DNA from: Burkholderiaceae bacterium
Lineage (GTDB): Bacteria > Pseudomonadota > Gammaproteobacteria > Burkholderiales > Burkholderiaceae_C
Length of the DNA: 64,000 nucleotides
Reading direction: 5' to 3'
Assembly: GCA_018780645.1 (NCBI GenBank)
Contig: JADMJJ010000005.1
Span: 1-64,000 of the forward strand
The translations under genes were made by a program, and so were the position numbers. The notes under the pieces were generated by a model, which did not search any database, had not been told where the DNA came from, and saw nothing but the letters and a program-made list of their open reading frames with translations. This document shows positions 26,788 through 38,881 of the stretch, in pieces; position 1 is the stretch's first letter; each line of letters starts with the position of its first letter.

Positions 26788-27639
26788 ATGGTAGAAAGAC
26801 GCCCCGTTTTGACGGCCATCTCCCACCTGGTGCTGATACTGGGTGTGCTGATCGTGGCCTTCCCGCTCTACATCACCTTCGTGGCCTCGACGCACACGGC
26901 CGACGCCATCGTGCAGGCGCCGATGCCGCTGCTGCCCGGCGGCCATATGTGGGACAACTACAAGGCCGCGCTGTTCGGCAACAGCACCGGTGCGGGCTCC
27001 AAGGCGCCGGTGGCGCAGATGATGACGGTGAGCCTGATCAGCGCGCTGACGATTGCCATCGGCAAGATCGCCATCTCGCTGCTGTCGGCCTTTGCCATCG
27101 TCTACTTCCGCTTCCCGTTCAAGAACTTCTTCTTCTGGGCCATCTTCGTGACCTTGATGCTGCCGGTGGAGGTGCGCATCGGGCCGACCTACCAGGTGGT
27201 GTCGGACCTGAACATGCTCAACACCTACGCCGGACTGACGGTGCCGCTGATCGCCTCGGCGACGGCCACCTTCCTGTTCCGCCAGTTCTTCCTGACCGTG
27301 CCCGACGAGCTGGTCGAGGCCGCGCGCATGGATGGCGCCGGGCCGATGCGCTTCTTCAAGGACGTGCTGCTGCCCCTGTCCACTACCAGCATCGCGGCGC
27401 TGTTCGTGATCCAGTTCATCTATGGCTGGAACCAGTACCTGTGGCCGCTGCTGGTGACCACCAACGAAGACATGTACCCGGTGGTGATAGGCATCAAGCG
27501 CATGATCAGCGGCGGCGATGCGGCCAATGAATGGAACATCATCATGGCCACCGCCCTGCTGGCGATGATCCCGCCGGCGCTGGTTGTCATCCTCATGCAG
27601 AAATGGTTCGTCAAGGGATTGGTCGACACCGAAAAATAA
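26788..27639 (+). CDS. ugpE: sn-Glycerol-3-phosphate ABC transporter permease
   Basis: This 283-residue permease has six helices and the EAA loop LVEAARMDGAGPMRFFKDVL. The sequence NQYLWPLLVTTNEDMYPVVI is a UgpE hallmark. It is the second membrane subunit of the importer. The ATG at 26788 follows the ugpA stop at once (TGAGATG). Downstream, before ugpC, lies an unusual pair of palindromic repeats. Confidence 0.93.
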   Translation: MVERRPVLTAISHLVLILGVLIVAFPLYITFVASTHTADAIVQAPMPLLPGGHMWDNYKAALFGNSTGAGSKAPVAQMMTVSLISALTIAIGKIAISLLSAFAIVYFRFPFKNFFFWAIFVTLMLPVEVRIGPTYQVVSDLNMLNTYAGLTVPLIASATATFLFRQFFLTVPDELVEAARMDGAGPMRFFKDVLLPLSTTSIAALFVIQFIYGWNQYLWPLLVTTNEDMYPVVIGIKRMISGGDAANEWNIIMATALLAMIPPALVVILMQKWFVKGLVDTEK

Positions 27640-27760
27640 TGACTTGGGGACAGACCTTGAGCTCCACGCGCAGCGCGGCCGAAAGCTCTGTCCTCAACTG
27701 ATCGAAATGACTTGCGGGATAGACCTTGCCGGCCACGGCAAGCTCTGTCCCCAACCGACT
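27640..27760. repeat. Tandem pair of long palindromic repeats (second repeat family)
   Basis: Two related units lie back to back between ugpE and ugpC. Unit 1 (from about 27640) begins ATGACTTGGGGACAGACCTT and ends GAAAGCTCTGTCCTCAAC. Unit 2 (from about 27707) begins ATGACTTGCGGGATAGACCT and ends AAGCTCTGTCCCCAAC. In each, the GGGGACAGA-type left end pairs with the TCTGTCCCC-type right end. The motif differs from the GTAG-type REPs. Confidence 0.75.
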
Positions 27761-27771
27761 AAGAAGAAGCT

Positions 27772-28844
<1,073 letters not shown>

Positions 28845-28845
<1 letters not shown>

Positions 28846-29582
28846 TGAGTGCTTGGCCCTATCCCTTCTGGATTGCCCACCGCGGTGCCGGCAAGCTGGC
28901 GCCGGAGAACACCCTGGCGGCCTTTCGCCTCGGTGCGCAACATGGCTATCGCGCCTTTGAATGCGATGTGAAGCTCAGCCGCGAGGGCATCCCCTTCCTG
29001 CTGCATGACGCGACCCTGCAGCGCACCACGCCCGAGCACGGCGTGGCCGGCGAGCGCCCCTGGAGCGAGCTGTCGCGCATCGACGCGGGGGCCTGGCACA
29101 GCCGCGGCTATGCAGGCGAGCCGATTCCAAGCCTGGACGCGCTGGCGGCCTTTGTGATCGCCAATCGCTTTGCGCTGAACATCGAGATCAAGCCGACGCC
29201 TGGGCTGGAGTTGCTGACCGGCCAGGTCGTCGGCCGCGAGACGCGTCGCCTGTGGCAGGGCTCGGGCCAGCTGCCGCTGTTCAGCTCCTTCCGCCCCGAG
29301 GCGCTGACCGGCGCCCGCGAGACCGCCCCCGAGGTGCCGCGCGCCCTGCTGATCGACAGCCTGCGCGAAGGCTGGCTCGACGAAGCCCGCGCACTGGACT
29401 GCCAGGCGGTGGTCACCAACTACACGCTGATGAACTTCGAGACCACGGCGCGCATCCATGCGGCCGGCTTGAAGGCACTGGTCTACACCGTCAATGACGA
29501 GGCCGCCGCGCAGTGGCTGATCGCCAACGGCGTGGACGGCATCATCACCGACGCGGTGGACCGGTTTTCGCCGGCGGATTGA
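28845..29582 (+). CDS. ugpQ: Cytoplasmic glycerophosphodiester phosphodiesterase
   Basis: This 245-residue GDPD-family TIM barrel has the active-site segments IAHRGAGKLAPENTLAAF and FECDVKLSREGIPFLLHD, with the catalytic histidines and the Glu/Asp metal ligands, and ends with VYTVNDEAAAQWLIANGVDGI. It hydrolyses imported glycerophosphodiesters to glycerol-3-phosphate and an alcohol. It has no signal peptide, so it is cytoplasmic, as expected for UgpQ. It is coupled to ugpC. A TTG three bases upstream is an alternative start. Confidence 0.93.
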
Positions 29583-29590
29583 GGGTGACG

Positions 29591-29690
29591 GCCCCGGATT
29601 GCATCCGGGCTACATGCCTCGGCGATGCCGCCCCCCCCCCGGATTTCATCCGGGCCACGAATACGCCGTAGCCCGGATGCAATCCGGGGC
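29591..29690. repeat. REP cluster H (three copies, one degenerate, with C10 tract)
   Basis: A perfect forward copy (29591-29613), a degenerate forward copy (about 29636-29658, GGATTTCATCC centre and CCAC instead of CTAC) and a perfect inverted copy (29668-29690) are present. The degenerate copy is preceded by, and merges with, a run of ten C (29631-29640). Confidence 0.92.
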
Positions 29691-29698
29691 CACATCAA

Positions 29699-30283
29699 TC
29701 ACAAAGGCGAGATCCGCGAATACACCCGCGTATCACGCGGCACGCCGCTCACATCCAGCGTGTCGCGCCGCAGCAGTCCCTCGAACTCGAAGCCGCAACG
29801 CTCGGCCACGGCGCGGCTGCGGACGTTGGTGTCATCCATCCGGATCTCGACCCGCCGCGCCTGCAGTTGGCTGAAGGCCATCTGCGTCAGCGCCCTCACC
29901 GCCTCGGCCACAAAACCCTGGCCCTGGGCGCTGGTGCGTATCCAGTAGCCGATCTCGAAGCGGCGCACCGTCCAGTCGAAGCGATGCAGACCGGTGCCGC
30001 CCAGCAGCCGGCCGGGCGTGCCCTCGGGCGTCTTGGCATAGATCTGATAGACCAGATCGCTGCGCAGGATGAACTTGGCCGCTTGCTGCCGCATATTGGC
30101 CTCGGACTCCTCGATGCTGGGTGCCACCTGGGCCCAGGGCATCCAGGGCTTGAGCTGCTCCAGCGATTCGCAGACTGCCGCATTCATCGCCTGGCCCAGG
30201 CCTATGCGCGGGGCGGCGACGACCAGGCGTTCGGTGACGATCTGTTCCGGGACGTTGATCAAGACGGGATCGGGTGTGGCCAT
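29699..30283 (-). CDS. GNAT family N-acetyltransferase (RimJ/RimL-like)
   Basis: The protein has 194 residues. It starts near VPEQIVTERLVVAAPRIGLG and has the acetyl-CoA binding segment YWIRTSAQGQGFVAEAVRAL and then SRAVAERCGFEFEGLLRRD, both typical of the RimJ/RimL subgroup that acetylates protein N-termini or small amines. Target unknown. Three overlapping starts exist (GTG 30289, ATG 30286, ATG 30283); GGAG five bases before 30283 favours the last. The MFS gene upstream on the same strand ends 10 bases away, so the two are probably co-transcribed. Confidence 0.88.
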   Translation of the reverse strand: MATPDPVLINVPEQIVTERLVVAAPRIGLGQAMNAAVCESLEQLKPWMPWAQVAPSIEESEANMRQQAAKFILRSDLVYQIYAKTPEGTPGRLLGGTGLHRFDWTVRRFEIGYWIRTSAQGQGFVAEAVRALTQMAFSQLQARRVEIRMDDTNVRSRAVAERCGFEFEGLLRRDTLDVSGVPRDTRVYSRISPL

Positions 30284-30293
30284 CATCACTCCA

Positions 30294-31634
30294 CTATTTA
30301 CTTGTCAATAGTTCAGGGCTTAGCCCCGGCAGCGCCTCGGCACCGAGGTGGTCATCGAGGTCCTCCGGCTTGGGCAGTTCCCGCACGCCGCTGATCACCG
30401 GGTGGCGGGCCGCCACCAGGCTCAGCAGCAGAGCGCCCACGCCGGCAAAGACCAGGGCCGCTCGCAGGCCCATATGCTCACCCAGCCAGCCGCCGATCAG
30501 CGCCCCAGGACCGGCCGGTATCAGGATCAGCCAGCGCATGGTGCTGGTCATGCGACCCAGCAGCGGCGCGGGCGTGACGGCCTGGCGAAGCGACAGGAAG
30601 TTGATGAAGATCAGCACCGCACCGAAGCCGAACAGGAACAGCATCAGCGCGAACGCTGCCACTCCCCAGGCATTGGCCGGAGCGACCGACAGCACCAGCC
30701 AGCCGGCCCCGCAGGTGCCCAGACCCAGGGTCAGACAGGGCCCGGGACCGATGCGCTTGCTGAAGCGATGGCCCACCACGCTGGACAGCACGGTGCCCGC
30801 ACCCAGCGCCACATAGCTCAGGCCGACCGACTGCGCGGACAGGCCCAGGATGCGGGTGGCAAACAGGATTTGCACCACCATCGCCGCCTGGTGAAACAGC
30901 TGCCAGCCGCCCACCGTCATGGCCAGGGTGACGAGCAGGCGCTGGCCGCGCACAAAGCGCACGCCGGCCTTCAGGTCGCGCCAGAAGTGGGCCTCCTTGG
31001 TCGAGGTCGGTGCCTCCTGGATATGGATGCCGCGCAGGATGAAGGCGGACAGCAACAGCAGGGCGGCATCCACCAGCAGCGCAACAGGCGCACCAACGAC
31101 CTTGATCAAGGCGCCGGCCACACCCGGCCCGGCCACCTCGGCGCCCGAGGAGGCCAGCGCATTCTTGGCATGGGCCTCGACCAGGCGCTCGCGCGCCACC
31201 ACCTGGGTGAGCACGATCTGCGCGGCGCTGCCGGCGGTGGTGTAGATGGTGCCGATGACGAAGCCGACGACGTACAGCCAGGTCATCGTCAGCATGTCGA
31301 ACCACATCGCCAGCGGCACGGTGACCAGGATCAGCGCGATCGCCGTCTCGCCGATCACATACACCGGCAGCTTGCGCACGCGGTCCAGCCACACGCCGGC
31401 GGGCAGCGAGAACAGCACGAAGGGGATGATCTCCATCGCGGTGAGCAGGCCCATCTGCGTGGGCGTGGCCTGCAGCATCACGGCGGCCGTCAGCGGCAGC
31501 GCCAGCATGGTGACCTGCCCGCCCAGGGAGCTGATCAGGATAGAGGTCCAGAGCCGCCGGTAGGTGGCATCGCGCAGCAGATCGCCCTGAGGCAGGGTCA
31601 TGGCTCGCCGCAATCGTTGGAGCCAGGCTTTCAT
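30294..31634 (-). CDS. MFS transporter (EntS-like exporter family)
   Basis: This 446-residue protein has about 12 predicted helices. The N-terminal NTD of MFS_3/EntS type (FRRLW-like YRRLWTSILISSLGGQV) and the cytoplasmic DRVRKLPV loop between helices 2 and 3 are clear. Family members export siderophores, macrolides or other small molecules; the cargo here is unknown. It precedes the acetyltransferase in a likely two-gene unit, which raises the possibility of a modify-and-export pair, as inference. Confidence 0.85.
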   Translation of the reverse strand: MKAWLQRLRRAMTLPQGDLLRDATYRRLWTSILISSLGGQVTMLALPLTAAVMLQATPTQMGLLTAMEIIPFVLFSLPAGVWLDRVRKLPVYVIGETAIALILVTVPLAMWFDMLTMTWLYVVGFVIGTIYTTAGSAAQIVLTQVVARERLVEAHAKNALASSGAEVAGPGVAGALIKVVGAPVALLVDAALLLLSAFILRGIHIQEAPTSTKEAHFWRDLKAGVRFVRGQRLLVTLAMTVGGWQLFHQAAMVVQILFATRILGLSAQSVGLSYVALGAGTVLSSVVGHRFSKRIGPGPCLTLGLGTCGAGWLVLSVAPANAWGVAAFALMLFLFGFGAVLIFINFLSLRQAVTPAPLLGRMTSTMRWLILIPAGPGALIGGWLGEHMGLRAALVFAGVGALLLSLVAARHPVISGVRELPKPEDLDDHLGAEALPGLSPELLTSK

Positions 31635-31989
31635 TCACTTCTCCCTATTTCACTCTTGCGCTCTTGCAGCCCTTGTGGGGCCAGGTGGACCGGTGGGTCC
31701 GGCAGCGAAAGAACGCAGAGCGCCAACTTCTTCCGCTGACTCTGCAGCGGACTTCGGTCAGGAAGCGAAGGCTGAGAGTGGGGTCAGGCCGCCGGAACCG
31801 GCGTGGCCTTGGGAGCAGTGGCGCCGGCCGTGCCCAGACCGCAGGCACGAACGAACGCCGACGCACGGGGTGCGCTTCGGGTACGGTCGAGTAGCTTGGT
31901 CATGGTTTGATGGGCGTCAAAGGGTGTCACGGATGTTAGCAGGCTAATCGCGCTTGGAGTGCGACAGGCGCACCCCTAACTCCATTGCA
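31635..31989. other. Intergenic region between argJ and the MFS gene
   Basis: This 355-base region should contain the MFS promoter. The only small frame I noticed is a 39-residue minus-strand ORF (31784-31903) rich in Ala/Pro with no ribosome-binding site; I do not call it a gene. No repeat or RNA was recognised. Confidence 0.5.
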
Positions 31990-33219
31990 TTAACTACGAT
32001 AGTCGGCGTTGATGGTGACGTAGGCGTGGCTGAGGTCACAGGTCCAGACCGTGGTGCTTGCCGCGCCGCGGTTCAGATTCACATGGACGGTGATCTCGCT
32101 TTGCTTCATCACGCGCTGGCCGTCCTCCTCGCGGTACTCGGCGCGCCGCCCGCCCTGGTGCACCACATGCACATCGTCCAGATGCAGGTCGATCAGGGCC
32201 TGGTCCAGATCGGCAATGCCGGCATAACCCACCGCGGCCAGGATGCGGCCAAGGTTGGGGTCGCTGGCGAAGAAGGCGGTCTTGACCAGCGGCGAATGGG
32301 CGATGGCATAGGCCGCCAACTTGCATTCGGCCTCATCGCGACCACCGCTGACCTTGACCGCGATGAACTTGGTCGCGCCCTCGCCGTCACGGACGATGGC
32401 CTGGGCCAACTCGCGTGCCACCGCATACACCGCCTCGCGCAGGATCTGGCCCTCGACCGAGTCCAGCGACTCGATTTCCCCATGGCCGGCCTGGTGGGTG
32501 GCGATCAGCACGAAGGAGTCGTTGGTCGAGGTGTCGCCGTCGATGGTGATGCGGTTGAAGGACTGGTCGGCCGCCTGGGTGACCAGGCTCTGCAGCAGGG
32601 CCGGGGCGATGACGGCGTCGGTGGCCATGAAGCCCAGCATCGTCGCCATGTTCGGGCGAATCATGCCGGCGCCTTTGCTGATGCCGGTGACGGTGACGGT
32701 CTTGCCGGCAATCTGCACCTGGCGCGAGGCGGCCTTCGGTATCGTGTCGGTGGTCATGATGCCCTCGGCGGCAAGGCCCCAGGCGTTCGCATCCAGCGCG
32801 GCCAGGGCGGCGGGCAGGCCGGCGGTGATGCGATCCACCGGCAGCGACTCCATGATCACGCCAGTGGAGAACGGCAGCACCTGCTTTGCCTGAAGGCCCA
32901 TCAGACCGGCCAGCGCTTCGCAGGTGGCGCGGGCGCGGGCCAGGCCGTCGGCGCCGGTGCCGGCATTGGCATTGCCGGTGTTGATCAGCAGCGCGCGCAC
33001 TTCAGCGCCCGAGGCCAGATGCTCGCGGCAGACCTGCACCGGGGCGGCGCAGAAGCGGTTCTGTGTGAACACGCCGGCCACGCTGGCGCCGGCATCGAGC
33101 GCGATCACGCTCAGGTCACGCCGGTTGGCCTTGCGCACGCCGGCCATCGTCACCCCCCACTTCACGCCGGGCACGGGATGCAGGGAAGCGGGGTCGGGGG
33201 CAAGCAGATTGACGGGCAT
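31990..33219 (-). CDS. argJ: Bifunctional glutamate N-acetyltransferase/amino-acid acetyltransferase ArgJ
   Basis: The protein has 409 residues from the ATG at 33219. It starts [20 protein letters not shown] and has [14 protein letters not shown]. The self-cleavage site is in [17 protein letters not shown], with cleavage expected between Ala and Thr. It recycles the acetyl group from N-acetylornithine to glutamate in arginine synthesis. The longest frame begins 23 codons earlier without support. argB, the next pathway enzyme, lies at 62-63 kb. Confidence 0.95.
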   Translation of the reverse strand: MPVNLLAPDPASLHPVPGVKWGVTMAGVRKANRRDLSVIALDAGASVAGVFTQNRFCAAPVQVCREHLASGAEVRALLINTGNANAGTGADGLARARATCEALAGLMGLQAKQVLPFSTGVIMESLPVDRITAGLPAALAALDANAWGLAAEGIMTTDTIPKAASRQVQIAGKTVTVTGISKGAGMIRPNMATMLGFMATDAVIAPALLQSLVTQAADQSFNRITIDGDTSTNDSFVLIATHQAGHGEIESLDSVEGQILREAVYAVARELAQAIVRDGEGATKFIAVKVSGGRDEAECKLAAYAIAHSPLVKTAFFASDPNLGRILAAVGYAGIADLDQALIDLHLDDVHVVHQGGRRAEYREEDGQRVMKQSEITVHVNLNRGAASTTVWTCDLSHAYVTINADYRS

Positions 33220-33286
33220 GGTGGTCTCGCGCTGGGGCGGTTGGAAGCTCGGGCTGCATTGTAGGCAAGGCCGTGGCCACAAATGC

Positions 33287-33313
33287 ACAAGGGCTCCACA
33301 TGGGAGCCCTTGT
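33287..33313 (-). terminator. Perfect inverted repeat downstream of the PEP-CTERM gene
   Basis: ACAAGGGCTCC pairs over 11 bp with GGAGCCCTTGT with a five-base loop. It lies 20 bases after the PEP-CTERM stop and before argJ. The following minus-strand bases (GCATTTGTGG) are only moderately T-rich, so terminator function is likely but not certain. Confidence 0.55.
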
Positions 33314-33332
33314 TGGCACAGAGATCAGCGGA

Positions 33333-33935
33333 TCAGTTGCTCTTGCTGCGCTTGCTGCGCTTGCTGCGCATGGCGGCGGCGGCGGCGGCGGCCGCCGCGC
33401 CGATGGCGACCAGCAGCAGGGCCGAGGGCTCCGGCACGTTGTTGGCCAGCGGCGTGACATTGATGCCGCCGCTATAGCTGGCCGAGATCGGGCTGGTGCC
33501 GAACACGCCATTGTTACCGCCCGCCCAACCTTCGATGATCATCAGGAAACTGCCCTGGGCGGTGAACGAGACCGGCGAGAAGCCAAAGGTGTCGGTCGTG
33601 CCGGTGTCTTCGTCAAACTCGGTCACGAAGGCCAGGCTGGAGCCATCGACATTCATGAAGCTGGCGCTCTTGAAGACGATCTTCTGAATGTCATTGTCGT
33701 AGGACGTGTTCAGAAAGGCATTCACCTTGGCCAGGCCCGCATGGGTGAACAGGAACTCGTCCTTGAAATAGCCTTGGGTGGTATGGGTGACCTGGTTGGA
33801 GCCGGCCACCGTGCTCAGGCCGGCGGACTTGCTGCCGGTGATGCTGTTGGTGGTGACGTCCAGCAGCACCGGTGCGGCGTGCGCGGCGGCTGTCAGCAGG
33901 GCTGTCAGCGACAGCAGGGCAAAGCGTTTGATCAT
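33333..33935 (-). CDS. FxDxF-type PEP-CTERM protein with unusual C-terminus
   Basis: The protein has 200 residues: a signal peptide about 1-20 (AAAHA), a beta-rich body with GYFKDEFLFTHAG (FxDxF-like motif), and a C-terminal PEP signal that departs from the norm. VPEPSALLLVAIG is followed by nine alanines and then MRSKRSKRSKSN instead of the usual ARRR end. The alanine run is coded by a GCC/GCG-rich tract (33371-33405) and the tail by three 9-base tandem repeats. It is the first of three PEP-CTERM genes between argJ and secA on the minus strand. Confidence 0.88.
   Translation of the reverse strand: MIKRFALLSLTALLTAAAHAAPVLLDVTTNSITGSKSAGLSTVAGSNQVTHTTQGYFKDEFLFTHAGLAKVNAFLNTSYDNDIQKIVFKSASFMNVDGSSLAFVTEFDEDTGTTDTFGFSPVSFTAQGSFLMIIEGWAGGNNGVFGTSPISASYSGGINVTPLANNVPEPSALLLVAIGAAAAAAAAAMRSKRSKRSKSN
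33342..33368. repeat. Three tandem copies of a 9-base repeat in the PEP-CTERM 3' end
   Basis: CTTGCTGCG occurs three times without interruption and encodes the repeated Ser-Lys-Arg of the basic tail. It adjoins a GCC-type trinucleotide run that encodes polyalanine. Both are prone to slippage, which would change tail or helix length without a frameshift. Confidence 0.85.
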
Positions 33936-33971
33936 GTGGTGTGCTCCCGAGTGTGGCTCTTGGCTTGGCGC

Positions 33972-34511
33972 TTACTTGGCCTTGCGGCGGCGGGCCACAA
34001 AGCCCACGGCGCCCAGGCCGGCCAGCATCAGTGCATAGGTCTCGGGTTCGGGAACCGGGGTGAGATTGAAGTTGGCGCTGTAGGTCGCGGCTACCGAGGT
34101 GCCGGCGGCCAGGGTCGGCGCCACGATGCCCTTGACGACCAGCGTCAGCTCCGAGCCGAACAGGGTCTTGCCCAGGGTGGCACGCTCGCTGCCGTCGGCG
34201 TTGCCGTCGAACACAAAGGTCTTCAGCTTGAAGGCCTTGCCATTGAGCGTGACGCTGATCAGGTCAATGTCGTCGCTGGCGATGGCGCCCAGCGTGGACA
34301 GGGTGCCGTTCAGGAAGGCCGCGCTGCTGACCGTGTCGAAGGTATAGGTGTCTTCGAAGGCGCCGGCCACGGAAAAGCTCTTGGAAATGCCTGCCGACAG
34401 ACTGCCCGAAGGGCTGTTGACCAGGGCCACGCTGGAGGTGCTGCTTTGGGCCATGGCACCTGCGGTGGCCAGGGTCAGCAGGGCGGTAGCAACGACGTTT
34501 TTGATTTTCAT
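33972..34511 (-). CDS. FxDxF-type PEP-CTERM protein
   Basis: This is a 179-residue secreted protein with a signal peptide about 1-22 (AGAMAQ). The motif AFEDTYTFDT near residue 50 fits the FxDxF group of PEP-CTERM proteins. The C-terminus VPEPETYALMLAGLGAVGFV then ARRRKAK is a textbook sorting signal. The body is a small predicted beta fold with few charged residues and no recognisable catalytic site. It is 36 bases upstream of the 33.3 kb PEP-CTERM gene on the same strand, so the two are possibly one transcript. Confidence 0.9.
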   Translation of the reverse strand: MKIKNVVATALLTLATAGAMAQSSTSSVALVNSPSGSLSAGISKSFSVAGAFEDTYTFDTVSSAAFLNGTLSTLGAIASDDIDLISVTLNGKAFKLKTFVFDGNADGSERATLGKTLFGSELTLVVKGIVAPTLAAGTSVAATYSANFNLTPVPEPETYALMLAGLGAVGFVARRRKAK

Positions 34512-34674
34512 GTCAGTCCCTTGGAGTCAGTGTCCGGACAAACATTTGAGGGTGTTTGCCATGGGCCTCACTCTAGGGGGGCAGGCGGACGATGGGCATC
34601 CCCCATCCAAGTGTCGATTCGACCATCAGCCCACAACTTGTGCCAACTCGTTCACGTTTTGCGCCTTCACCCCC

Positions 34675-35241
34675 TCAACTGCGGGGTGCGTTGTAGAAGG
34701 CCAGCACCACCTCGTCGTTCAGCTCACCCTGGGGATTGCGCGCATAGAAGCGCATCACACCCTCCTGAACGAAGCCCAGACTCTGAATGAAGGCGATCGA
34801 GCGGTGGTTCAGCGCATCGCAGTGCGCATGAATGCGCACCAGGCCCAGCGCGAAACCCAGGTCCAGCACCGCCTGCACGGCCTCACGCATGAGCCCCTGG
34901 CCCTGCAGGCGCAGATCACCCACATAGCCGATCTCGCAGCGAGGCGCCTCGAAGTCGAAGCTGTGCAGATCGATACGGCCCACATAGGCCCCACCGTCGC
35001 GCTTGAAGGCATGGAAGATCAGGTCCTCGCCCTTGGCCACAAAGCCGGCGCCACGGGCGCAGAAGTCCTCGGCCCAGGCGAGGTCGCCGGCATACCGGCC
35101 CCAGGCGATGAAGCCCAGGCTGGACGCCGAGGCGGCCAGGCTCTCGTTGAAGGCGGCGGCGTGCTCGACGCGCGGTGATTCCAGCACCAGACGCGGTGTC
35201 TCGAGGCGCCGGGGCGCCCTGATCAGGTCTTCGCTATCCAC
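34675..35241 (-). CDS. GNAT family N-acetyltransferase
   Basis: The protein has 188 residues. It starts RLETPRLVLESPRVEHAAAF, with the acetyl-CoA region RCEIGYVGDLRLQGQGLMREAV given here in part as GYVGDLRLQGQGLMREA, and ends NHRSIAFIQSLGFVQEGVMR. It is of the RimJ/RimL type; substrate unknown. It is distinct from the 29.7 kb acetyltransferase. It lies between two PEP-CTERM genes, separated from the upstream one by an intrinsic terminator, so it probably has its own promoter. Confidence 0.88.
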   Translation of the reverse strand: MDSEDLIRAPRRLETPRLVLESPRVEHAAAFNESLAASASSLGFIAWGRYAGDLAWAEDFCARGAGFVAKGEDLIFHAFKRDGGAYVGRIDLHSFDFEAPRCEIGYVGDLRLQGQGLMREAVQAVLDLGFALGLVRIHAHCDALNHRSIAFIQSLGFVQEGVMRFYARNPQGELNDEVVLAFYNAPRS

Positions 35242-35262
35242 GGCATCGGTCTCGTTCGGACG

Positions 35263-35290
35263 AAAAAAGGCGACACCGCAGTGTCGCCTT
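35263..35290 (-). terminator. Intrinsic terminator of the 35.3 kb PEP-CTERM gene
   Basis: On the minus strand AAGGCGACAC pairs with GTGTCGCCTT over 10 bp with a four-base loop, followed by a T run (35268-35263). It lies about 42 bases after the gene stop. This is a clear rho-independent terminator. Confidence 0.88.
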
Positions 35291-35331
35291 GATTCGAGGC
35301 AACCGCATCAGCGGTCACCAGCGCCTGGCAC

Positions 35332-35799
35332 TTAGGCTTGACGGCGACGGGCAACAAAGCCCACGGCAGCCAGACCAGCCAGCATCAGTGCATAGGTTTC
35401 GGGTTCCGGCACGGCCGATACGGTCAGCTCGCCCGAGTACAGGGAAGGCTTGCCGGCGGTGGTGAAGCCATTCAGCGTCAGCACGAAGGGCGTGGTGCCC
35501 GTGCCTTCAACACCAGCGAACAGCACTTTGCCGCCAGCGTAGGCGGTGCCAACGACGCTGTTCAGCGTCAGGCTGGTCAGCGTGGTGTACTGGCCGCTCA
35601 GGGTCAGCACGAAGTCATAGGTGCCGCTGGCCAGGCCATTGAAGGTGATGACGTCGTTGCCACCGGCCAGGACGGTGCCGATGCTGTCGAACTCGGCGGT
35701 CAGACCGGCGAAGTTGACGGCTTGGTCATCGGCCAGGGCGCTGCTCGATGCGAAAGCGGCGCTCAGTGCCAGCAGGCTGGCAATTTTCTTGAAGTTCAT
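35332..35799 (-). CDS. Small FxDxF-like PEP-CTERM protein
   Basis: The protein has 155 residues with a signal peptide about 1-23 (SSALA|DD). The body is made of repeated beta strands (GTYDFVLTLSGQYTTLTSLTL). The C-terminal signal is VPEPETYALMLAGLAAVGFV then ARRRQA. It is nearly identical in its sorting tail to the 34.0 kb protein, so they are likely sorted by the same enzyme. The ATG has GGGA upstream, and a terminator follows the gene. The upstream region carries a striking palindrome and direct repeats. Confidence 0.9.
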   Translation of the reverse strand: MNFKKIASLLALSAAFASSSALADDQAVNFAGLTAEFDSIGTVLAGGNDVITFNGLASGTYDFVLTLSGQYTTLTSLTLNSVVGTAYAGGKVLFAGVEGTGTTPFVLTLNGFTTAGKPSLYSGELTVSAVPEPETYALMLAGLAAVGFVARRRQA

Positions 35800-35867
35800 A
35801 TTATTCCCAAAATAGGTTTGGTTCGGTCAAAGTCCCACCGAAAGTCCTCCCGATGGCAACAATCCGA

Positions 35868-35915
35868 GGGTAAGGGTTAGACCTCAGTTCGCCTACCCCC
35901 CGGGTAAGGGGTAGG
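35868..35915. promoter_or_regulatory. Palindrome and direct repeats upstream of the PEP-CTERM gene / after secA
   Basis: GGGTAAGGGTTAG (35868-35880) is repeated as GGGTAAGGGGTAG (35902-35914), 34 bases apart. The second also forms an 8-bp inverted repeat CCTACCCC/GGGGTAGG (35892-35899 and 35908-35915). It is placed 70-115 bases before the PEP-CTERM start and 38-85 bases after the secA stop. It may be an operator or a transcript-end hairpin; there is no T run for a terminator. Confidence 0.45.
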
Positions 35916-35952
35916 TGTCACACAAACGGTGTAAGCCCCTGCCGGGACGGAC

Positions 35953-38688
<2,736 letters not shown>

Positions 38689-38881
38689 GCAGTATCGGGC
38701 GTGAGCTGGGGTAGGAGGCCGGTGTCTTGATGGGTATCGTCGCGCCCGGTCAGAGCGCTGGACATCGGCCAGAAATGGGGACGGCCTGCATCGATTGCAA
38801 GCCACAGCGGATCAACACCCGCAAAACCGCCGGAGTTTAACAGGCCCTTGCGCCACTGGGGCCGGGCCCTAAACTAGCCTC

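Noticed and set aside
31784-31903. Small 39-residue minus-strand ORF between argJ and the MFS gene
   Set aside because: There is no ribosome-binding site or recognised family; low-complexity Ala/Pro content fits chance in GC-rich DNA.
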